Shown piece by piece: positions 1-8,497 of a stretch of DNA of 64,000 nt. Where the stretch lies: the NCBI GenBank assembly GCA_937873665.1, contig CALMYW010000202.1:26473-90472 (forward strand), read 5' to 3'. Numbering within the stretch: position 1 is the stretch's first letter; every line of letters starts with the position of its first letter. The notes under the pieces were generated by a model. It was not told the DNA's origin. It did no database searches and worked only from the letters and a program-made list of their open reading frames with translations. Origin of the DNA: an uncultured Sphingorhabdus sp. GTDB lineage: Bacteria; Pseudomonadota; Alphaproteobacteria; Sphingomonadales; Sphingomonadaceae. A program made the position numbers and the translations under genes.

Positions 1-549
1 GCCGAAGTGCTGGCACTACTTGCCGCGGCCGGCGTTGCCACCGACAGCCTGATGGTCATGGGTGAGGCGGGAGATCATTATCATCCCGGCCAGTCGGCTA
101 CATTGCGCATGGGGCCGAAAAACGTGCTTGCAGCCTTTGGCACGCTGCACCCCGCGACCGCCAAGGCGTTTGACCTCGACGGCACCGTGATTGCCGCCGA
201 AATCTTCCTTGATGCGATCCCAGCGAAAAAAGGCAGCGGCTTCATGCGTCCGGCCTTCACACCTCCGGCGTTGCAGGCGGTGACCCGAGACTTTGCCTTC
301 CTCGTTCCCGATACATTGGCAGCGGGTGACCTCGTTCGCGCCATCCGTGGTTGCGATAAGGACAACATTGTCGCCGTCCGCCTGTTCGACCGCTTCGCGG
401 GGCAGGGCGTACCTGAAGGCCAGGTCAGCCTGGCCATTGAGGTGGCGCTTCAGCCCAGCGATAAAAGCTACACCGACGAGGAGTTGAAAGCGATTAGTGA
501 TCGGGTCGTTGCAACCGCTTCCAAGCAAGGTGCGACGCTGCGCGGTTGA
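1..549 (+). CDS. pheT: Phenylalanyl-tRNA synthetase beta subunit, C-terminal part (5' end outside window)
   Basis: The reading frame is open from base 1, so only the last 182 or so residues of PheT are present. PheT pairs with PheS to charge tRNA-Phe in the cytoplasm. The final 95 or so residues, from PPALQAVTRDFAF to the end, have the FDX-ACB (ferredoxin-fold anticodon-binding) pattern, including the RLFDRF and KSYTDEE segments typical of the PheT C-terminus. The gene must start left of the window; the in-frame GTG at base 7 is not a real start. The stop is TGA at 547-549. Identification is by recognised motifs and is firm. Confidence 0.93.
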   Translation, partial: AEVLALLAAAGVATDSLMVMGEAGDHYHPGQSATLRMGPKNVLAAFGTLHPATAKAFDLDGTVIAAEIFLDAIPAKKGSGFMRPAFTPPALQAVTRDFAFLVPDTLAAGDLVRAIRGCDKDNIVAVRLFDRFAGQGVPEGQVSLAIEVALQPSDKSYTDEELKAISDRVVATASKQGATLRG

Positions 550-647
550 CGCCTAGCAAGTTGTTACTTGCCAGTTCAGCCGCACTCATGCTGTTAAGGA
601 CGGATTGATGGCTTTGGCCATCCCGTCTTTACATGGAGTTCGCGGTC

Positions 648-2093
648 GTGCGGAAAAAGTCGCTCAAAAATCTGGTCATCATTCTGGCTACCGGTGCCAC
701 GGCTTGTGGCGGGGGAGGCGGAGGCGGATCGGGTGGAGGTACGGTTGTTGTGCCCCCGACCGGCAGCACACCTACGCCGCCCCCGCCACCAACCGCGTGT
801 AGTTTGCGCAGTCGTCAGGATTTTGCCTTTTCGGTTCTCAACGAATGGTATCTGTTTCCGGAAACGCTGCCGGCTTCGCTCGATCCGTCGCCTTACAGCA
901 CGGTGGACGCCTATATTGACGCGCTCACCGCTACCGCTCGTTCGCAGGGTAGGGACCGGTTCTTCACGTACATAACCTCTATTGCCGAGGAAAACGCCTT
1001 CTTTGCGTCGGGCGCAACTGCAGGATTTGGCGTTCGTTTTGCATATCAGGGGACCCGGTTGTTCGTGATTGAGGCCTTTGAGGGCGCACCTGCCTTAACC
1101 GCAGGAATCGATCGGGGAACCGAGATAGTGGCGATCGGAACAAGCGAAACTAATCTGGTGCCGGTTGCCGACATTCTTGCTTCGCAAGGCTCCGCTGGCG
1201 TCAGCGACGCGCTCGGCCCAAGCACCGTGGGCACGACCCGCGTGCTGCGGATCAGCGACGGTGCGGGCACGCGAAATGTCACGATCACCAAAGCCGACTA
1301 TAATATCGATCCACTGTCCTCACGCTACGGAGCCAAGGTGATTGACGATGGCGGGCGCCGCGTCGGTTACATCAACATGCGCACCTTCATTTCGACAGCG
1401 GATAACCAGTTGCGCACCGCCTTTGCCGATTTCCGGGCGCAGGGTATCACCAACATAGTGATCGATTTCCGCTATAATGGCGGCGGGCTTGTTTCCACGG
1501 CTGAGCTGATGGGCGACCTGCTGGGCGGCAACCGCACCACCAGCGATGTTTTTTCGGTCACCCGATTCCGGGCGTCCAAAGCATCGAATAACGAAACCCG
1601 CCGTTTCGAACCCCAGTCGCAGTCAGTAGCACCCATGAAAATTGCGTTCATCACCACCAATGCCACCGCATCTGCCAGTGAGTTGGTGATGAACAGTTTC
1701 ATTCCCTATCTCGGCGTCAACGCTGCGCTGATCGGCAGCAATACATATGGCAAGCCTGTGGGACAGATTGCAGTTGACCGTTCTGCATGCGACGATCGTA
1801 TTCGCGTAGTTGCCTTTGCCAAGGATAATTCTGCCGGACAGGGCGACTATTATTCGGGGCTGGCAAGCAATATGCGGACGACTTGCGCCGCTCCTGACGA
1901 TATTGCTCGCCCGCTTGGCGATCCTACAGAAGCGTCGCTGCGTTCAGCACTGGATTTCATAGCCGGTCGGTCTTGTACGCCGGTTACGGCCGGGCAGCAG
2001 CAGCAAGCCGATGGTCAAAGGACGGATCGCCGGGTGGTGCCGCTGCCCAAGATACCCAATGTGGCGCAGCGCGAGGTGCCCGGGCTGTTCTGA
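648..2093 (+). CDS. S41-family (C-terminal-processing type) peptidase, probable lipoprotein
   Basis: The product, about 481 residues, is an S41 peptidase that probably acts on proteins in the periplasm. The start chosen is GTG 648, because GGAG at 635-638 lies 9 nt upstream; an in-frame ATG at 633 is the alternative. The N-terminus has two lysines, a short hydrophobic stretch and a Cys followed by a glycine run and a Pro/Thr-rich tether, so a lipid-anchored protein is likely although the lipobox is weak. A PDZ-like middle part is followed by the S41 core: DFRYNGGG, the nucleophile region NATASASELVMNSF, and NTYGKPVGQ carrying the expected catalytic Lys. The gene stands alone and ends at a strong hairpin. 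Its substrate is unknown. Confidence 0.82.
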   Translation: MRKKSLKNLVIILATGATACGGGGGGGSGGGTVVVPPTGSTPTPPPPPTACSLRSRQDFAFSVLNEWYLFPETLPASLDPSPYSTVDAYIDALTATARSQGRDRFFTYITSIAEENAFFASGATAGFGVRFAYQGTRLFVIEAFEGAPALTAGIDRGTEIVAIGTSETNLVPVADILASQGSAGVSDALGPSTVGTTRVLRISDGAGTRNVTITKADYNIDPLSSRYGAKVIDDGGRRVGYINMRTFISTADNQLRTAFADFRAQGITNIVIDFRYNGGGLVSTAELMGDLLGGNRTTSDVFSVTRFRASKASNNETRRFEPQSQSVAPMKIAFITTNATASASELVMNSFIPYLGVNAALIGSNTYGKPVGQIAVDRSACDDRIRVVAFAKDNSAGQGDYYSGLASNMRTTCAAPDDIARPLGDPTEASLRSALDFIAGRSCTPVTAGQQQQADGQRTDRRVVPLPKIPNVAQREVPGLF

Positions 2094-2108
2094 CCATCCA
2101 GAAACAAG

Positions 2109-2136
2109 AAAGGCCGGGGCGCAAACCCCGGCCTTT
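2109..2136. terminator. Bidirectional intrinsic terminator between converging genes
   Basis: A perfect 11-bp stem (AAAGGCCGGGG at 2109-2119 with CCCCGGCCTTT at 2126-2136) closes a 6-nt loop. It lies between the S41 peptidase stop and the stop of the convergent TonB receptor. T-rich sequence flanks it on both strands, so it can serve both genes. Confidence 0.85.
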
Positions 2137-2170
2137 CCGTTTCACTCCTGGGAGAGGGTAGGAGTAGAAA

Positions 2171-4393
2171 TCAGAAGCGATATTCGATGTTGAACGTCGC
2201 GGTGCGCGGCGGGCCATAGTAGCCGATGATCGAATTGCCGAACAGAGCACCCGGGAAGTTGTAACCACCGACGCGGTAGCGTTCATTGGTCAGGTTGCGC
2301 AGGTTGACCGAAAGCTTGAATACGTCATCAGGCGAGGTCCAGGCTGCCGAGGCATCGACCAGGAAATAACCGTCGGGATCGAGCGCCGGGGTCGGGATTT
2401 CGAACATATAGGCATCACTGCGCAGCGAAACTGCCGGGGTGAACGAAATCGTTCCGCCCAGCAGGTCGCCCGACGCCGTTGCCGAAACGCTGGCGGTGAA
2501 TTTTGGCGTGTTCTGGAATTCGCGTGCGTTGGATACATCGACCGGGGTGGTGCCGCCGGTGATGAAGGTCAGGAATTCCTTATAATCGGCATTGGTGTAG
2601 CCGACTGCTGCATTCATCGAGAAGTTGGCTGAAGGCACAACGCGCAGTTCGAATTCCGCACCTGAAATGTCTCCGCGACCCGCATTGTCGACAAAGCTGG
2701 CAATGCCGCCTGCAAGGCTCGGCACCTGCACGGTGACCTGCTGGTTCTTATACTTCGACTTAAACAGCGCAAAGTTGGTGAACAGCGTGCGGTCGAGGAA
2801 CGCGCCCTTGAAGCCAATTTCAAAGCTGTCGATGGTTTCGGGTTCATAGCCGTTGACCGTGGTCGGCGTCAGAATAGCGTCGCCGCGCATGTCGAAACCG
2901 CCCGATTTGAAACCCTTGCCGTATGAGGCGTAGATATTCGCATTGTCGTTCGGCTGATAGCTCAGCGAAATACGTGGGGTCAGCTTCTTGAAACTGCGGC
3001 TATTGGTATAATCCGAACGGATCAGGCCGGGAACGGCCGTTGCATTGCCGAACTGCGGGCTACGGATGCCGGTATAGTTGCGCCGGAATACGGTGCCGGT
3101 CTTGTCATCCTTGGTGTAGCGCAGGCCAGCCGAAAGCTTCAGCTGCTCTGTCACGTCAAAGCTGACATCGGCAAAGGCCGCGTAGCTTTTGGTCTTCACC
3201 GTTCCCGATGTCAGCGTGGTGAGATTGAGGCCACCCAATACCGTGTCAAACGCCCCGCTGGCGCGTGCGTCGAGATAGTAGAGCCCGGCAACACCTTGAA
3301 TGCGGTCGCCTTCGAACAGCAGCTGTAGTTCCTGCGTGAACTGGCGGTCGTCATAGAAAGCGGGCACGTCGAGGACGGGGCCCGCGGTGTTATCGAAATC
3401 GATCAGCGTGTCGGTGTGGCCGTCGCGATAAGCCGAAATCGTCTTGAAGGTCAGTGCATCCGACAGGCCGAATTCGCCGGTCAGCGATACGCCTTGCGTT
3501 TCGACCTTATTGTCATCGCCAATGCCTGCGCGGGTGTCATAGACGCTGGCGGTGGGTTCGAAGGCTGCTACGCCACCATTGCCGACGAGACGTGTGCCGT
3601 GGCGCGGGTTCGACTTGTCGATGATCTTGTCGGCTGCGACGCGGATGAAGACATCTTCAGACGGTGCAAATTCCGCCGAAATACGGCCGGCAAGCACATC
3701 CTTGTTATAATGCTCGGCGCCCGTGGTCAGATTCTTGCCGAAACCGTCACGCTGGTACCATGCGATGGCCCCACCGATCGAGAAGGTGTCACCCAGCGGC
3801 ACAGTGACCTGACCGATCAGGTCGATCTGGTTATACGCACCATAAGAGGCACGCACCTTACCGCCAAATTCGTTGCCGAGTTTGTTGGTTACATATTTGA
3901 CCGCGCCGCCGATGGTGTTGCGACCATAAAGCGTGCCCTGCGGCCCGCGCAGCACTTCGACGCGTGAGACGTCAAAAATGTCGAGCACCGCACCCTGCGG
4001 GCGGGCGACATAGACGTCGTCGACATACAGGCCGACGCCGGGTTCAAAGCCCCAGAGCGGGTCTTGCTGGCCGACGCCGCGGATGAAACCGATCAGGGTC
4101 GAGTTCGAACCGCGTGCAATCTGCATCGTCATGTTCGGCGCCTTGTCTTGCAGCGCGGTGATGTCGACTGCGCCCTGGGCAGCAAGCGTGTCGCCCGAAA
4201 TGGCGGTCATCGAAATCGGAACGTCGAGCAGGCTTTCCTCACGACGGCGGGCGGTAACGATGATTTCACCACCACCTTCGCCTTCGTCGGCGGTAGCTTC
4301 ATCTTGCGCCCAAACGGGGCTGGACAAAGTGGTGACGCTGCCAAGGGCGATTCCCGACAACAGGATTGCGCGCGTAAATGATTGGAATTTCAT
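2171..4393 (-). CDS. TonB-dependent outer-membrane receptor
   Basis: The product, about 740 residues, is a TonB-dependent receptor that imports a ligand across the outer membrane. A signal peptide (MKFQSFTRAILLSG to VWAQ) is followed by a TonB-box-like segment EIIVTARRREESL, a plug domain with VEVLRGPQGTLYGRNTIGG, and a long beta-barrel ending in aromatic ...NIEYRF. The start at 4393 is preferred over 4414 because AGAGAGG lies just upstream and the signal peptide then begins correctly. A TetR regulator is divergently transcribed across a 100-bp gap that contains an inverted repeat, so regulation by that protein is likely. Receptors of this class in sphingomonads take up diverse organic compounds; nothing here identifies the ligand. 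Confidence 0.9.
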   Translation of the reverse strand: MKFQSFTRAILLSGIALGSVTTLSSPVWAQDEATADEGEGGGEIIVTARRREESLLDVPISMTAISGDTLAAQGAVDITALQDKAPNMTMQIARGSNSTLIGFIRGVGQQDPLWGFEPGVGLYVDDVYVARPQGAVLDIFDVSRVEVLRGPQGTLYGRNTIGGAVKYVTNKLGNEFGGKVRASYGAYNQIDLIGQVTVPLGDTFSIGGAIAWYQRDGFGKNLTTGAEHYNKDVLAGRISAEFAPSEDVFIRVAADKIIDKSNPRHGTRLVGNGGVAAFEPTASVYDTRAGIGDDNKVETQGVSLTGEFGLSDALTFKTISAYRDGHTDTLIDFDNTAGPVLDVPAFYDDRQFTQELQLLFEGDRIQGVAGLYYLDARASGAFDTVLGGLNLTTLTSGTVKTKSYAAFADVSFDVTEQLKLSAGLRYTKDDKTGTVFRRNYTGIRSPQFGNATAVPGLIRSDYTNSRSFKKLTPRISLSYQPNDNANIYASYGKGFKSGGFDMRGDAILTPTTVNGYEPETIDSFEIGFKGAFLDRTLFTNFALFKSKYKNQQVTVQVPSLAGGIASFVDNAGRGDISGAEFELRVVPSANFSMNAAVGYTNADYKEFLTFITGGTTPVDVSNAREFQNTPKFTASVSATASGDLLGGTISFTPAVSLRSDAYMFEIPTPALDPDGYFLVDASAAWTSPDDVFKLSVNLRNLTNERYRVGGYNFPGALFGNSIIGYYGPPRTATFNIEYRF

Positions 4394-4459
4394 GATATCC
4401 TCTCTTCCGTACATCTAAATATGCGGCTGTCCCGCTATTTTCTGCTTGCTCCATACTGA

Positions 4460-4481
4460 AAGTTGAACCATCTTTCAACTT
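4460..4481. promoter_or_regulatory. Inverted repeat, candidate TetR operator
   Basis: Perfect 8-bp arms AAGTTGAA (4460-4467) and TTCAACTT (4474-4481) flank the 6-nt spacer CCATCT. The site sits between the divergent TonB receptor and TetR genes, 20 bases before the TetR start at 4502. Position and symmetry fit autoregulation by TetR; this is inference. Confidence 0.6.
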
Positions 4482-4501
4482 CTGGAAGAGGAATTTTGCA
4501 A

Positions 4502-5128
4502 ATGGTCGCCGTGCGTGGCATGGATGCAACAATGACGGGGGAAGACAAGGCACCGCGCACCGAACGCGGCCGTCGCACATTGCGTGCCTTGCTGGATGCT
4601 GCCCGCGCCGAATTTGGCGAAAAGGGCTTCCATGACAGCTCGGTGGTCAGCATCACGAGCCGCGCCGGGGTCGCGCTCGGCAGCTTCTACACCTATTTCG
4701 ATTCGAAAGAATCGCTGTTCCGCGCGCTGGTCAAGGACATGTCGGGGCAGGTGCGCGATTATGTTGCACCTGTGCTTGCGGGCGAAGGAGACCAGATCGA
4801 TGCGGAAGGCCGGGCGCTCTCCGCCTTCCTGTCCTTCGCGCGGCAGCATAAGGAAATCTACCGGATCATCGACGAAGCCGAATTCGTCGCCCCCGATGCC
4901 TGGCAGGCGCATTATGGCACTACCGTCGACCGCATTTTTGATCGTCTGAAGGCTGCCGAAGCGCGCGGTGAGATCGGTGGTCCGGTCGATGAAGCCCATG
5001 CCTGGGCGATCATGGGGATGAACGTCTTCCTCGGGCTGCGTTATGGCGTATTGGGCGAAGAGCGTGCTGTCGGCGAAATTGCCGATGTGGTGAACACAAT
5101 GCTGCGCGATGGTTTGACCAAGCGCTAG
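4502..5128 (+). CDS. TetR/AcrR-family transcriptional regulator
   Basis: The product, about 208 residues, has an N-terminal helix-turn-helix typical of TetR (residues about 24-70: [17 protein letters not shown] ... [27 protein letters not shown]) and a helical ligand-binding C-terminal domain. The start at ATG 4502 is chosen because AGAGGA lies 9 nt upstream. Start codons further upstream would overlap the palindromic operator candidate at 4460-4481. It probably represses the divergent TonB receptor gene and itself. Its stop interlocks with that of the convergent dioxygenase gene (tetranucleotide CTAG at 5125-5128). The inducer is unknown. Confidence 0.88.
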   Translation: MVAVRGMDATMTGEDKAPRTERGRRTLRALLDAARAEFGEKGFHDSSVVSITSRAGVALGSFYTYFDSKESLFRALVKDMSGQVRDYVAPVLAGEGDQIDAEGRALSAFLSFARQHKEIYRIIDEAEFVAPDAWQAHYGTTVDRIFDRLKAAEARGEIGGPVDEAHAWAIMGMNVFLGLRYGVLGEERAVGEIADVVNTMLRDGLTKR

Positions 5129-5802
5129 ACTGCCCAACGGCGGATCAGATTGTGGTACAGCTTCGTCAGCCGCAGCACTTGCGCATCATCGCCGCCGCGC
5201 TCGGCAGTCAGTGTCTGCACAGACTGATCGAGATCGAACAGCGCCTCACGTGCGCCGCCGTCGCGGACCAACGATTCGAGCCAGAAGAAACTGGCGATGC
5301 GCTCACCGCGCGTCACCTCGGTTACATGGTGCAGGCTGGTTGAGGGGTAGAGCAGCATGTCGCCCGCCTCCAGCTTATACGCGACGCGTCCGAAATCGCC
5401 TTCGATCGATAATTCGCCGCCGTCATAGTCTGCAGGGTCGTTGAGGAACAATGTTGCCGACAGGTCGGTGCGCATCTGCGTACCGTCGGGAAGTAACCGG
5501 ATGGCGTTGTCGACATGGTCGCCAAAGCCTTCGCCCACGCCATAGCGGTTAAACAATGGCGGGAAGACCCGTTTGGGCAGGGCGGCGGACAGGAACAGCT
5601 GTGATCGGGCGAGCCCTTCCTGCACCACTATCCGGGCATGGGCTGCGGCTTCGCCTGCCTCGGGCAATTGGCGGTTGTGCTTGGCGAGCGCGGCGCCGGC
5701 CCCGCTGGTCACATTGCCGTCGACCCATTCCGCAGCGGCTATCGTGCGGCCAAGCGCCCTTGCCTGTTCGCGGTCGAGCAGCTGCGGAATGACAATTAGC
5801 AT
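5125..5802 (-). CDS. piuC: Fe(II)/2-oxoglutarate dioxygenase of the PiuC (PKHD-type hydroxylase) family
   Basis: The 225-residue product matches PiuC-family hydroxylases, which accompany iron-siderophore receptors. The Fe(II) ligands are visible as H96 and D98 in GDHVDNA, with the distal His at 158/159 in [13 protein letters not shown]. Arg168 is the probable 2-oxoglutarate anchor. The length is standard for the family. It lies downstream of, and on the same strand as, the siderophore receptor at 5992-8340, which is the usual arrangement (fiu/piuA with piuC). A REP-like palindrome separates them. It probably shares the iron-dependent control suggested by the Fur box upstream of the receptor. 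The hydroxylated substrate is not known for the family with certainty. Confidence 0.88.
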   Translation of the reverse strand: MLIVIPQLLDREQARALGRTIAAAEWVDGNVTSGAGAALAKHNRQLPEAGEAAAHARIVVQEGLARSQLFLSAALPKRVFPPLFNRYGVGEGFGDHVDNAIRLLPDGTQMRTDLSATLFLNDPADYDGGELSIEGDFGRVAYKLEAGDMLLYPSTSLHHVTEVTRGERIASFFWLESLVRDGGAREALFDLDQSVQTLTAERGGDDAQVLRLTKLYHNLIRRWAV

Positions 5803-5843
5803 GGATATTTGTCCTAATAAATTTGCGGCAAAGTTGAATTAAG

Positions 5844-5942
5844 TCTCGTATCTTGTCACCCCCGCGAAGGCGGGGGGCCATCGCCGATGAAGGAAATTTC
5901 AACGTCCGGTGATGGATTCCCGCCTTCGCGGGAATGACGAGA
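5844..5942. repeat. REP-like extragenic palindrome, family 1
   Basis: Left arm 5844-5882 and right arm 5911-5942 are near-perfect inverted copies centred on CCCGCGAAGGCGGG / CCCGCCTTCGCGGG, with outer pairing between GTCA...CCATC and GATGG...TGACGAGA. The element lies between the siderophore receptor and piuC. Its form matches dispersed extragenic palindromes common in sphingomonad genomes. It may act as a hairpin that attenuates or stabilises the receptor-piuC transcript. Confidence 0.8.
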
Positions 5943-5991
5943 TTAGGAAATCTTTATATATTTACCCGTGCCCGAAGAGGAGCCTCCTAGC

Positions 5992-8340
5992 TTACATCTT
6001 CACGGCAAGCGTCAGGAATGCCGATCGCCCGGGGGCGATATAGGCGAAGGGGCTGCCTGATCGATAAATCGCATCATAATAGCGTTTGTCGGTCAGGTTG
6101 TTGACGTTCACCCGCGCTTCGAGCCATTCGGTCGGCTTGAAACGGGCGATGGCATCCAACCGGACATAGTCAGGCACATGGGCATTGCCTGCAGCCAGGC
6201 TGCCGCCGAAAATCTTGCTTTGATAATGCACTTGACCGCCGACCTCGACATGATCTCCCAGCATCACCGTCGCCAGCAAATTGGCGCTGTGCTTCGGGAT
6301 GTTGGCGAATGGCCGACCGACATTGGCTGCATTTACCGATTCGACGATCGTGGCGTCGGTATAGGTGTAGCCGCCGAACAGTTGCAGCACGTCAAAAAGT
6401 GTGCCGTTGACGCCCAGCTCGACACCGCGTGAGCGCAGCTTGCCTACCAGTTCATAGACATTGCCGCCAATATTCTCGCGCGCATTGGCCTTGGTGATCT
6501 GGAAAGCTGCAGCAGTCAGCAGCAGGTTGCCGTCAGGGGTTTCCCATTTCACCCCGCCTTCCCATGCACGGTTGCGTTCGGGTGCCAGATTCTGGGTCTG
6601 CGCGGCGATGCCGTCATAGGAGATGCCGTTACCGTCAAGCTGTTCACCCGACGGGTTTGAGGAGGTAGCGAAGGAGGCATAGAGCGTCAGAAATTCGCTC
6701 GGCTTCCAGGTCAGACTGCCCTGATAGTTGGCAAACTGCACATTGTTGCGCAGCACGGTTGCAGTGGGCAGCCCGTTGCTTTGGTAGCGCAGCGAATAGC
6801 CATCGAGGCGGGCGCCAACCGTCGCCCAGATTTGCGGAGTGAATTTGATCGTATCGATGACATAGGCCGACAGCGATTCGACCGAAACTTTGGTCGGGCC
6901 ATTCGCCGCATTGGCATATACCGGGATCGTGTAGCCGAGCACCGGGTCGGGGTTGAGCAAATTGCGGATATAGGTGGATGGCGTAGAGATGACATTGCCC
7001 GCCGAATCTTCGACAAAGGCGTCGATCAACAGTGGCAGCGTGCTGACTTTTTCCTTCGCATATTCGCCGCCAATGACGAGTATATGCTTGATACCGCCGG
7101 TTTCGAAACGTGCAGTGGCATCGGTGACATTGGCGACGTAACGGTTGGTGCCGAAACGGCGCTGGCCACCTGCGGTGATCGTGTAATTGGCCTCTCCCAC
7201 ATCGACGCCGGTCGCGGGGCATGCGCCCGTTGCGGTTCGGGCAAAGCGGCAAACCGATCCGGGGGTGCCGACCAGATAACGGTTATAGGTTTCGCCCATA
7301 CGGGTGACCGAACGGAAGCTGAGATTGTCAATAGGATCGAAATCGATGCGGATAGTGCCGACATCCGCCCCATTTTCGATGAAATCGCGACCGATCACGC
7401 CATAGAAATTGTCGCGGTCAACTTTGTAGGGCTGTTGTGTTGTCGTATCGAACGGATGGCCGAAATCGGGGATGCCCTGCATGCGGTAGAGATAATAGTC
7501 CGCGGTCAGGCTCAGCGTATCGGTCGCCTGCCAGAAGGCGGAGATCGCGCCGCCATATTTTTCCTGGTTCACATAATCGCGGCCCGGTGTGTCGCTATTC
7601 TGGTACAGGCCGTTGACGCGAACAGCCATACGATCATTGAGCGCGATGTTGATATCTGCGGCTCCGCGCCAATAATTTTCGGTTCCGATTCCGGCTTCGA
7701 CATGGGTGTAGGTGTCGGTGACCTGCGGGCGTTTGGATTCGAGGCTGACGAGGCCGCCGGTTGTACCGCGTCCGCCGAAGCTACCCGATGGGCCCTTCAC
7801 AATCTCGATCTGCTCGACCGCGAATATATCACGGCTGGTCACGCCTGGGTCGCGCAGGCCGTCGATATAGACGTCGTTGCGCGCTTCGAACCCGCGGATG
7901 AAGATGCGGTCGCCAAAGGCATTGCCGCCTTCACCGGTGCCCAAAGTGACGCCGGGGGTGGACCGCACGACTTCGCGAAAGCTGTTGGCGCCCAGATCCT
8001 CGATCACTTCCTTCGGGATGGCGATGACTGTTTTCGGGGTGTCGCGCAGCTCTTCGGTGAATTTGTCATTCTGCGATTTTTCGACCTTATAGGGTGCATT
8101 CGGATTGGCGTTGGGGTTGGCAGCCTCGATCCGCGAACCCGTCACGACAATCGGTGCGCGGCCCGAGGCCGCCTCTTCATCCAGCATTTCTGCATGCGCC
8201 GCAGCGGGGATGATAGCCGCCGACAGCACCGCGCCCAGCAGCGCTCCACGCTCCAGCAGCGCTCCACGCTCCAGCAGCGCGGGCTTGGCTGGCGGTATCG
8301 AATTGGCGCGAACGGACGTTCCGGTTGTGGACACGGACAT
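5992..8340 (-). CDS. TonB-dependent siderophore receptor (catecholate/Fiu type)
   Basis: The product, about 782 residues, has a long signal peptide ending AAAHA, a plug domain (PIVVTGSRIE ... DRIFIRGFEARNDVYIDGLRD ... VEQIEIVKGPSGSFGGRGTTGG) and a barrel ending ...AFLTLAVKM. The 'RGFEARNDVYIDGLRD' plug and the partner piuC are typical of catecholate-siderophore receptors such as Fiu/PiuA. The start at 8340 has AAGGGGAAG upstream; ATG 8370 is less likely. The signal-peptide coding part contains an 18-bp in-frame tandem duplication (8236-8280). A Fur-type palindrome at 8381-8399 lies about 40 bases upstream of the start codon, which predicts iron repression. Confidence 0.9.
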   Translation of the reverse strand: MSVSTTGTSVRANSIPPAKPALLERGALLERGALLGAVLSAAIIPAAAHAEMLDEEAASGRAPIVVTGSRIEAANPNANPNAPYKVEKSQNDKFTEELRDTPKTVIAIPKEVIEDLGANSFREVVRSTPGVTLGTGEGGNAFGDRIFIRGFEARNDVYIDGLRDPGVTSRDIFAVEQIEIVKGPSGSFGGRGTTGGLVSLESKRPQVTDTYTHVEAGIGTENYWRGAADINIALNDRMAVRVNGLYQNSDTPGRDYVNQEKYGGAISAFWQATDTLSLTADYYLYRMQGIPDFGHPFDTTTQQPYKVDRDNFYGVIGRDFIENGADVGTIRIDFDPIDNLSFRSVTRMGETYNRYLVGTPGSVCRFARTATGACPATGVDVGEANYTITAGGQRRFGTNRYVANVTDATARFETGGIKHILVIGGEYAKEKVSTLPLLIDAFVEDSAGNVISTPSTYIRNLLNPDPVLGYTIPVYANAANGPTKVSVESLSAYVIDTIKFTPQIWATVGARLDGYSLRYQSNGLPTATVLRNNVQFANYQGSLTWKPSEFLTLYASFATSSNPSGEQLDGNGISYDGIAAQTQNLAPERNRAWEGGVKWETPDGNLLLTAAAFQITKANARENIGGNVYELVGKLRSRGVELGVNGTLFDVLQLFGGYTYTDATIVESVNAANVGRPFANIPKHSANLLATVMLGDHVEVGGQVHYQSKIFGGSLAAGNAHVPDYVRLDAIARFKPTEWLEARVNVNNLTDKRYYDAIYRSGSPFAYIAPGRSAFLTLAVKM
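8236..8280 (-). repeat. 18-bp in-frame tandem repeat in receptor signal peptide
   Basis: Two exact 18-bp units (8236-8253 and 8254-8271) plus a 9-bp third partial unit encode LLERGA-LLERGA-LL in the n-region of the receptor's signal peptide. The unit length is a multiple of three, so gain or loss by slippage would keep the frame. Confidence 0.9.
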
Positions 8341-8380
8341 GGCTTCCCCTTTATTGAGATTGAATTGCAATAACGTCGCA

Positions 8381-8399
8381 ATTGCGAATCATTTGCAAT
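8381..8399. promoter_or_regulatory. Fur-box-like palindrome upstream of siderophore receptor
   Basis: ATTGCGAATCATTTGCAAT is a near-perfect 19-bp palindrome of the alphaproteobacterial Fur/Mur type (TTGCRAATSATTYGCAA). It lies in the 157-bp gap between the receptor start (8340) and the divergent prfC start (8498). It predicts repression of the receptor and piuC when iron is plentiful. Confidence 0.7.
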
Positions 8400-8497
8400 T
8401 AGTCAACCCAAAAAGAGACCCGGGACGCCCACAAGGAACAAAACATAGGTCAGGTGTTTCTGGATTGTTGCCGCCAACCCCGCTATGCGCCCCGCCT

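Noticed and set aside
3416..3967. 183-codon plus-strand frame
   Set aside because: It is antisense to the first TonB receptor, in the shadow of its coding frame, with no domain or start signal.
6781..8373. Long open frame of about 530 codons on the plus strand
   Set aside because: It is antisense to the siderophore receptor throughout. It has no recognisable domain, and long antisense frames are common in GC-rich coding DNA.
8105..8497. Upstream extension of the prfC frame
   Set aside because: The part before ATG 8498 is antisense to the receptor's signal-peptide region and crosses the Fur box. RF3 proteins begin at the MTTAPWAKRRTF block.
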